Below, piece by piece: positions 4,975 to 9,907 of a DNA stretch of 9,907 bases (position 1 is its first letter; every line of letters begins with the position of its first letter). Position numbers and translations under genes: made by a program. A model generated the notes under the pieces. The model was not told where the DNA came from. It searched no databases and saw nothing but the letters and a program-made list of their open reading frames with translations. Source of the DNA: an uncultured Clostridia bacterium (GTDB taxonomy: Bacteria > Bacillota > Clostridia > UBA1381); the NCBI GenBank assembly GCA_934462945.1, contig CAKSJF010000081.1, forward strand, positions 1 to 9,907, in the 5' to 3' direction.

Positions 4975-6756
4975 TTACCGATACATCGGACCGTATTTTT
5001 TGCAGGCTGCATAGTCTGCTGCCTGGGTATCTTCTGTACCAAATGCGGACCAGGTATGCGGACGGTATACTTTTTCGTCCGGAACGTTATGCATCGTTAC
5101 CGGAATGCGGAGCATGGAGCAGAGTGTGATAATATCTGCGCCAACGTGACCGCCGATGGTAACGCCGTGGTTTGCACCCCAGTTTGCCATGACGGAATAT
5201 ACATCTGTGAATGCACCCTTACCGGTCAGGCGCGGAGCAAACCAGGTGGTCGGCCAGGTTCTGTCTGTCCGGAGATCCAGCTTTTCGTGTACATCATCCG
5301 GCAGAACGCAGGTATAACCTTCGGCAATCTGTGCAACCGGACCAATTCCCTCCACGAGGTTTAAGCGGAGCATGGTAATCGGCATTTCTGCTTCGGTCTT
5401 GAAGTGGCTGGAGAAGCCGCCGCCGCGGAAGTATTCATAGTCCGCACGGCACCAGTCGGTAGCAGCCAGGCAGCTCTTAATATCTTCCTCGGTCATGTTC
5501 CACCATTCCTTGATCGTGCCGTTTCCGTTTTCATCCTTTGCAGCGCCAGTGCAGTCTAAAGCGGTTGCACCGGAGTTGATCAGGTGGATAATACCGTTTG
5601 CGGCTGTTCCGGTCAGTTCCTTGCCGGTTACGCGCTTGACAGCATCCGGACTCCAGTAAGTGCGGACATCATGGAATGCCGGCGCTTTTCCGGTTAACAA
5701 TGTAGTAAAGAGCATGGAAACACCGTTTAAGGTATCATTCTCGGTTGCAAATGCTGTCGGCATCTTTTTGCCGTTCCAGTTAAAGGAGCTTGCCATGATG
5801 GACTCTGTGAAGTCTGCATTCGGCAGCCAGTCTGTCCAGTTTCTCTGTCCCTGGAAACCGCCGGCAATCGCATTCTTTCCTAATGCCTCCTCATGCCAGC
5901 CCATTTCGTCCAGCTTCGGATTTCCGTATAAAATATCGTTTACGATAATCGTGAATTTTGCGATAAATTCCCAATCCTTGTCTGCCGGAACGGTTTTGGA
6001 ACGTTTAATAATTTCCGGGAAATTCTTTCCGGCATTCTTGTCAAAACCTTCCTTGCAGTTTTCCTTCATCCAGGCAAGCGCTTTTTCGTACTCTGCCTGA
6101 TCGTAAATTCCCAAATGGATTCTTCTTAAAATTTCGGTTAAATCAACCCATTCTGCGCGGATTCCTAAGTATTTCTGCATAAAGGACATGTCGCAGTAAG
6201 AGCCGGCGATACCCATTGCAACGCCGCCTAAGTTGACATATGCCTTGTCCTTCATCTGACCGGCTGCAAGCGCTGCCTTTGCCCAGCGGATCATCTTTTC
6301 TGCTACATCCGGGGGAACGGTGTTATCGTCCAGATCCTGCACATCATGACCGTACATCGAGAATGCCGGCAGACCTCTTTGTGCAAATGCTGCCATAACG
6401 GCTGCTAAGTATACAGCGCCCGGACGCTCTGTTCCGTTAAAGCCCCAGACTGCTTTAATGGTGTTCGGGTCTAAGTCCATGGTTTCTGAACCGTAGCACC
6501 AGCAGGGAGTAACAGCCAGTGTTGCGGTTACATTTTGGGATTTGAAGTAGTCTGCACACTTTGCAGCCTCTGCGCCGCCGCCGATGGTACAGGGGGAGAT
6601 GACGCATTCTGCCGGTGTTCCGTCCTGATAATGTACATTTTCTTCAATGAGTTTCTTTGCCGCCATTGCCATTGCCATGGTCTTTTCCTCCAGGCTTTCA
6701 CGAACGCCGCCCCAGCGGCCGTCAATGGTCGGTCTGATTCCGATTTTTACTTTCAT
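4975..6756 (-). CDS. fucI: L-fucose isomerase
   Basis: Interconverts L-fucose and L-fuculose (and usually D-arabinose and D-ribulose), a Mn2+-dependent cytoplasmic ketol isomerase. It has 593 residues from the chosen start, against 591 in E. coli FucI. The E. coli metal ligands E337, D361 and H528 correspond to E339 (FATEND), D363 (FHDVRTYW) and H530 (GANHGVT), a constant offset of two. The N-terminus KVKIGIRPTIDGRWGGVRESLE is typical. I chose the ATG at 6756 because GAAAGG (6771 to 6766) lies 9 nt upstream; the ATG at 6765 abuts that site, and the longer in-frame form starting at 6825 would begin ahead of the ribosome binding site with unrelated residues. No fuculokinase, fuculose-phosphate aldolase or regulator is adjacent, so the rest of the pathway lies elsewhere or the enzyme serves another sugar. 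Confidence 0.97.
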   Translation of the reverse strand: MKVKIGIRPTIDGRWGGVRESLEEKTMAMAMAAKKLIEENVHYQDGTPAECVISPCTIGGGAEAAKCADYFKSQNVTATLAVTPCWCYGSETMDLDPNTIKAVWGFNGTERPGAVYLAAVMAAFAQRGLPAFSMYGHDVQDLDDNTVPPDVAEKMIRWAKAALAAGQMKDKAYVNLGGVAMGIAGSYCDMSFMQKYLGIRAEWVDLTEILRRIHLGIYDQAEYEKALAWMKENCKEGFDKNAGKNFPEIIKRSKTVPADKDWEFIAKFTIIVNDILYGNPKLDEMGWHEEALGKNAIAGGFQGQRNWTDWLPNADFTESIMASSFNWNGKKMPTAFATENDTLNGVSMLFTTLLTGKAPAFHDVRTYWSPDAVKRVTGKELTGTAANGIIHLINSGATALDCTGAAKDENGNGTIKEWWNMTEEDIKSCLAATDWCRADYEYFRGGGFSSHFKTEAEMPITMLRLNLVEGIGPVAQIAEGYTCVLPDDVHEKLDLRTDRTWPTTWFAPRLTGKGAFTDVYSVMANWGANHGVTIGGHVGADIITLCSMLRIPVTMHNVPDEKVYRPHTWSAFGTEDTQAADYAACKKYGPMYR

Positions 6757-6815
6757 TTTTTTCATCCTTTCTTGAATCGGCAGCCGTTGTCCGCCTGCCG
6801 TGTGCTTCTGATTCC

Positions 6816-6844
6816 AGTATAACATTTTTAGAAAGGAAATGCAA
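6816..6844 (-). promoter_or_regulatory. Predicted fucI promoter (extended -10)
   Basis: Minus strand: TTGCAT (6844 to 6839), a 17-nt spacer and TATACT (6821 to 6816) preceded by TGT, an extended -10. The start near 6809 gives a leader of about 53 nt. That leader holds a small hairpin (CGGCAG 6778-6783 with CTGCCG 6795-6800) a few bases before the ribosome binding site. No clear catabolite-response element is seen. Confidence 0.75.
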
Positions 6845-6944
6845 TTGATTTTTGTACCGAAAATATGTACTTTTTAGCCAAGGTGATTTTTTTTTCGGTC
6901 TTGCCTGTTTCACTAAAAAAGCTGATCGAAAAAAGAATAATTTC

Positions 6945-6972
6945 GTCAGAAAAAAAGGTTGCATTTTCTGAC
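6945..6972. promoter_or_regulatory. Operator-like dyad over the guaB -35
   Basis: A perfect 9-bp inverted repeat, GTCAGAAAA (6945-6953) and TTTTCTGAC (6964-6972), separated by 10 nt that contain most of the guaB -35 (6959-6964). It lies upstream of the predicted start, so it would act as DNA rather than RNA for guaB. No known regulator site is recognised. AT-rich arms make chance occurrence possible. Confidence 0.5.
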
Positions 6973-6987
6973 AAATTCTGATACAAT
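6959..6987 (+). promoter_or_regulatory. Predicted guaB promoter (extended -10)
   Basis: TTGCAT (6959-6964), a 17-nt spacer and TACAAT (6982-6987) preceded by TGA, an extended -10. The start would be near 6994, 77 nt before the ATG and only about 7 nt before the leader terminator hairpin. The same -35 hexamer and extended -10 layout appears in the divergent fucI promoter. Confidence 0.75.
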
Positions 6988-7000
6988 AATATTAAATATT

Positions 7001-7028
7001 CACACGAGGAGTTCGTGTGGCTTTTTTT
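7001..7028 (+). terminator. Intrinsic terminator in the guaB leader (attenuator candidate)
   Basis: A perfect 7-bp stem CACACGA/TCGTGTG (7001-7007, 7013-7019) with a GGAGT loop, then GC and seven T's (7022-7028). It lies between the guaB promoter and the start codon. The neighbour upstream is fucI, on the other strand, so there is no plus-strand gene for it to end. It may therefore control guaB by early termination. The loop carries a GAGGAG Shine-Dalgarno-like sequence (7006-7011). Confidence 0.75.
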
Positions 7029-7070
7029 CAATATTTTTGAGACTGATAACGTGATAAGGAGGATCAATCT

Positions 7071-8537
7071 ATGACCGACAAATTTGCAAAAGAGGGACTG
7101 ACATTCGACGACGTGCTGCTCCTGCCGCAGGCTTCTGATTTTACACCGAATGAGGTGGAGCTTGGAACACAGCTGACAAAAACCATTCATTTAAATGTTC
7201 CGCTCATGAGCGCGGCAATGGACACTGTAACGGAATCACCAATGGCGATTGCGATGGCGCGTGAGGGCGGAATCGGAATTGTTCATAAGAATATGACGAT
7301 TGAGGAGCAGGCAAATGAGGTGGATAAGGTAAAGCGTTCGGAAAACGGCGTCATCACCAATCCGTTCAGTCTGACCGCGGAGCATACCTTAAAGGACGCA
7401 GACGCGCTGATGGGAAAATATAAAATTTCCGGTGTTCCGGTTTGCGACGGGGAAAATCATCTGATTGGTATTATCACAAACCGCGACCTGCGCTTTGAGG
7501 TGGATTTTGATAAGAAAATTTCCGAGGCGATGACCTCGGAAAATCTGATCACCGCGCCGGAGGGGACAACGCTTGATGAGGCACAGGAAATCCTGCGCAA
7601 ATATAAGATTGAAAAGCTCCCGATTGTGGATGCAGAAAATCATTTAAAGGGACTTATCACGATTAAGGATATTGAAAAGGCAGTCCGTTATCCGCATGCT
7701 GCAAAGGATGCAAACGGCAGACTGCTCTGCGGTGCGGCAATCGGTGTGACCGCAGACGCGCTTCAGCGTGTGGAGGCGGTGGTAAAAGCAGGGGTCGATG
7801 TGATCGTTTTAGACTCTGCACACGGACATTCCAAAAATATTTTGGATAAGGTCAGAGAAATTAAAAAAGCATACCCGTCTCTGCCGATTGTGGTTGGAAA
7901 TATTGCCACGGCAGAAGCCGCAGAGGATTTGATCAAGGCAGGTGCGGATTGTATTAAGGTTGGAATCGGACCGGGTTCCATCTGTACCACAAGAGTGATT
8001 GCCGGTATCGGTGCACCGCAGATCACTGCGATTTATGATGTCAGCCAGGTGGCAAAGAAATATGGAATCCCGGTGATTGCAGACGGTGGAATCAAGTATT
8101 CCGGCGATATTACCAAGGCAATTGCAGCCGGTGCAGACGTAATTATGATGGGTAGTCTTTTGGCAGGCTGCGAGGAAAGCCCGGGCGAATTTGAAATTTA
8201 TCAGGGCAGACGCTTTAAGGTATACCGCGGTATGGGTTCTTTGGCGGCTATGGAAAAGGGAAGTAAGGACCGTTATTTCCAGACCGGCTCGAAAAAGCTT
8301 GTTCCGGAGGGTGTGGAAGGACGTGTACCTTATAAGGGAAGTCTTTCAGATACTGTATTCCAGCTTTTGGGAGGACTCCGTTCCGGTATGGGTTACTGCG
8401 GAACGCGTACCATTCCGGAATTAAAGGAACGCGGCAAATTTATCCGGATTACCGGTGCAGGCTTAAAGGAAAGCCATCCGCATGATATTTATATTACAAA
8501 GGAAGCGCCGAACTACAGTTATAATACACAGGCGTAA
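7071..8537 (+). CDS. guaB: Inosine-5'-monophosphate dehydrogenase
   Basis: Oxidises IMP to XMP with NAD+, the committed step of guanine nucleotide synthesis, in the cytoplasm. At 488 residues it has the full family length. The (beta/alpha)8 catalytic barrel starts at LTFDDVLLLP and is interrupted at about 93-205 by two CBS domains, the usual site of nucleotide regulation. The catalytic loop is GPGSICTTRV with C305; GGIKYSGDITKA (339-350) binds phosphate; the mobile flap carries R401-Y402 in KGSKDRYFQ. These positions equal those of the E. coli enzyme. AAGGAGG (7056-7062) stands 8 nt before the ATG. It is transcribed alone, divergently from fucI, with a promoter and a terminator hairpin in the leader, so attenuation is likely. 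No guaA is adjacent. Nothing in the sequence suggests damage. Confidence 0.98.
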   Translation: MTDKFAKEGLTFDDVLLLPQASDFTPNEVELGTQLTKTIHLNVPLMSAAMDTVTESPMAIAMAREGGIGIVHKNMTIEEQANEVDKVKRSENGVITNPFSLTAEHTLKDADALMGKYKISGVPVCDGENHLIGIITNRDLRFEVDFDKKISEAMTSENLITAPEGTTLDEAQEILRKYKIEKLPIVDAENHLKGLITIKDIEKAVRYPHAAKDANGRLLCGAAIGVTADALQRVEAVVKAGVDVIVLDSAHGHSKNILDKVREIKKAYPSLPIVVGNIATAEAAEDLIKAGADCIKVGIGPGSICTTRVIAGIGAPQITAIYDVSQVAKKYGIPVIADGGIKYSGDITKAIAAGADVIMMGSLLAGCEESPGEFEIYQGRRFKVYRGMGSLAAMEKGSKDRYFQTGSKKLVPEGVEGRVPYKGSLSDTVFQLLGGLRSGMGYCGTRTIPELKERGKFIRITGAGLKESHPHDIYITKEAPNYSYNTQA

Positions 8538-8546
8538 ATATTATAC

Positions 8547-8622
8547 AGGGGATGTAAAAAAGCGTGTAGAATCTTTTCACTGCGCCCGGCGGCGCTGTCT
8601 ATGCCTTTTTTTGACATCCCCT
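8547..8622. terminator. Long structured hairpin between guaB and the MFS gene
   Basis: Outer arms AGGGGATGT (8547-8555) and ACATCCCCT (8614-8622) pair perfectly. Inside them a six-A run (8556-8561) faces a seven-T run (8606-8612), followed by a partly paired stem and a GC-rich inner hairpin GCGCC-CGGC-GGCGC (8582-8595). The inner stem followed by T's would end guaB transcription, and the A-run gives the same on the other strand. The outer arms after the T-run are not needed for termination and make the element look like a folded repeat unit. Confidence 0.65.
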
Positions 8623-8651
8623 TGAATTTTGCTTTGATCAGGGGGAGCAGT

Positions 8652-9836
8652 ATGAATTATCAGAAAACAATCCGAGCCTGCTTTATCGGATATATTGTGC
8701 AGGCAATTGTGGTCAATTTTGCACCGCTTTTATTTGTACAGTTTCAAACACAGTACGGTGTGCCGCTTTCCAAAATTGCGCTTTTGATCACGCTTAATTT
8801 TGGTTTGCAGCTTTTGGTGGATCTTGTGTCTGCATTTATCGTAGATAAAATCGGTTATCGGATTATAGGGGTATTGTCTCATGCATTTTCGGCGGTCGGC
8901 TTAATTTTGCTGGCATTTCTGCCGGATCTGTTCTCAAACCCTTTTTTGGGGATGATGATTGCGATGGGGATTTATGCAATTGGCGGAGGTCTTTTGGAGG
9001 TCATTATCAGTCCGATGGTGGAGGCATGCCCAAGCGATAACAAGAATACGGCGATGAGCCTGCTGCATTCCTTTTATAGCTGGGGATCAGCCGGTGTAAT
9101 TCTGCTTTCTACGCTGTTCTTTTTCCTGTTCGGAATTGAAAACTGGAAGATTCTTTCGGTTTTATGGGCGATTGTGCCGATTGTGAACGGAATCAATTTT
9201 ACGCGTATTCCGATTGCAGAATTAGACGGAGGCGAGGACGGCGGACTTTCTCTTGCCGGACTGTTTCGGTCGGGATTGTTTTGGGTATTCATTCTGATCA
9301 TGTGCTGCGCCGGTGCGAGCGAACAGGCAGTAGCACAGTGGGCATCTGCATTTGCCGAGGAGGGCTTGCAGGTATCAAAAACAATCGGCGACCTTGCCGG
9401 GCCGACACTTTTTGCAATTTTAATGGGTCTTTCACGTATGCTCTACGGAAAATATGGAGAAAAGCTGAATCAGGCGCATGTGATGTTGGCATCCAGTGTG
9501 CTCTGTATCCTGGCATATCTGATTATTTCGCTTTCTGCGTCTCCGATTTTAGGGTTAATCGGAATAGCGCTGACGGGATTTTCAGTCGGCGTGCTTTGGC
9601 CGGGTGCGCTTAGTATGGCAGCAGCCAGAATCCGCGGCGGCGGAACAGCCATGTTTGCGCTGATGGCATTAGCAGGGGATGTCGGCTGTGCAGGAGGACC
9701 GACCCTTGCCGGAAATGTTGCAGAAGCATTTTCAAATAACTTGCGGCTTGGAATCTTATCGGCAATCGTATTCCCGGTCGTTTTAGTGGCAGTAATGCTG
9801 TTTTTACAGAAAAATAAGAAGGCAGGGGAGCAGTAA
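8652..9836 (+). CDS. Major facilitator superfamily transporter, substrate unknown
   Basis: A 394-residue integral membrane transporter with about 12 hydrophobic helices. The family motif A is seen as DKIGYR (65-70) in the loop between helices 2 and 3, with a related SRMLYGKYGEK (261-271) between helices 8 and 9. LHSFYSWGSAGV (138-149) and the ASEQAVAQWASAF stretch (222-234) recall the sugar-permease (FucP-like) branch, a resemblance judged by eye. A central loop (about 188-203, rich in D, E and G) separates the two halves. I chose the ATG at 8652, with AGGGGG 6 nt upstream; an in-frame ATG at 8601 lies inside the hairpin before it. The gene follows guaB but is separated by a terminator-like structure, so co-transcription is doubtful. 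Fucose transport is tempting with fucI nearby but unsupported. Confidence 0.9.
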   Translation: MNYQKTIRACFIGYIVQAIVVNFAPLLFVQFQTQYGVPLSKIALLITLNFGLQLLVDLVSAFIVDKIGYRIIGVLSHAFSAVGLILLAFLPDLFSNPFLGMMIAMGIYAIGGGLLEVIISPMVEACPSDNKNTAMSLLHSFYSWGSAGVILLSTLFFFLFGIENWKILSVLWAIVPIVNGINFTRIPIAELDGGEDGGLSLAGLFRSGLFWVFILIMCCAGASEQAVAQWASAFAEEGLQVSKTIGDLAGPTLFAILMGLSRMLYGKYGEKLNQAHVMLASSVLCILAYLIISLSASPILGLIGIALTGFSVGVLWPGALSMAAARIRGGGTAMFALMALAGDVGCAGGPTLAGNVAEAFSNNLRLGILSAIVFPVVLVAVMLFLQKNKKAGEQ

Positions 9837-9859
9837 CGCTCTCCTGCTTTATTTTTTTT
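9822..9859 (+). terminator. Intrinsic terminator of the MFS gene
   Basis: A 10-bp stem with one G-T pair (9822-9831 with 9838-9847; GCAGGGGAG/CTCTCCTGC core) and a 6-nt loop, then TTTA and a further run of T's to 9859. The stem begins inside the last codons and the loop contains the TAA stop, so the terminator overlaps the coding sequence. Confidence 0.92.
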
Positions 9860-9870
9860 GGGGGAACAAT

Positions 9871-9907
9871 CCCTCAGTCTGCTTTGCAGACAGCTCCCTT
9901 TACTCAA
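9871..9907. repeat. Start of a palindromic interspersed repeat, cut by the window end
   Basis: The sequence CCCTCAGTCTGC-TTT-GCAGACAGCTCCCTTT contains a perfect 6-bp hairpin (9877-9882 with 9886-9891). The frame CCCTCAGTC...GACAGCTCCCTTT resembles a repeat that I recall as very common between genes in gut Clostridia, where an AAGGGAGC arm normally follows. That second arm would lie beyond 9907. Identification is from memory and needs a genome search. Confidence 0.6.

Noticed and set aside
6722..7190. Minus-strand frames covering the fucI/guaB intergenic region
   Set aside because: They run through promoters and into the guaB coding region, have low-complexity F/K/S-rich translations, and no plausible start signal.
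8601..8651. N-terminal extension of the MFS protein from the ATG at 8601
   Set aside because: That ATG is buried in the terminator-like hairpin and has no ribosome binding site; the ATG at 8652 has AGGGGG upstream and gives a normal N-terminus.
278..9836. A new multi-gene defence or biosynthetic system
   Set aside because: The coding genes belong to known families and form separate transcription units with their own promoters and terminators, apart from the standard two-gene toxin-antitoxin operon.
1..9907. CRISPR array, tRNA, rRNA or transposase
   Set aside because: No regularly spaced repeats with unique spacers, no tRNA cloverleaf or rRNA-like sequence, and no reading frame resembling a transposase, integrase or phage protein was seen.

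Overview
The window looks like chromosomal DNA from an anaerobic, probably gut-dwelling member of the Clostridia (Bacillota; Lachnospiraceae or Oscillospirales-like). The grounds are a class III oxygen-sensitive ribonucleotide reductase, a secreted BspA-type leucine-rich-repeat protein, L-fucose isomerase, purine-rich ribosome binding sites (AAGGAGG, GGAGG), near-consensus sigma-A promoters and many hairpin-plus-T-run terminators. The assignment is inferred from gene content and style and is not proven to genus.

Layout. Positions 1-277 are an AT-rich control region with two nearly identical dyads in opposite orientation, each lying on a divergent promoter. Then comes a secreted surface protein gene (278-1669, +), a terminator shared with the convergent nrdD (1727-4045, -), and the nrdD control region (4087-4196). 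That region has a strong leader hairpin and a consensus promoter carrying two NrdR-box matches 32 bp apart, one inside the -35/-10 spacer and one just past the start of transcription. Next is a RelB/DinJ-YoeB type II toxin-antitoxin operon (4413-4929, +) with its own promoter, a shared terminator, and a convergent fucI (4975-6756, -). The fucI/guaB divergent region (6757-7070) carries an extended -10 promoter for each gene, a dyad across the guaB -35 and an intrinsic terminator between the guaB promoter and its start codon. guaB (7071-8537, +), a long structured hairpin (8547-8622), an MFS transporter (8652-9836, +), its terminator and the start of a palindromic interspersed repeat (9871 to the window end) complete the window.

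How the genes relate. These are mostly single-gene transcription units rather than one pathway. nrdD (anaerobic dNTP synthesis) and guaB (GTP synthesis) are nucleotide metabolism genes, each with visible dedicated regulation. fucI is a lone sugar isomerase with no kinase, aldolase or regulator beside it. The toxin-antitoxin pair is a true two-gene operon with an 8-nt overlap. I see no phage, transposase or CRISPR array and no clear new multi-gene system. The most unusual signals are regulatory: the paired dyads at 18-57 and 172-197, the guaB leader terminator, and the NrdR promoter architecture.
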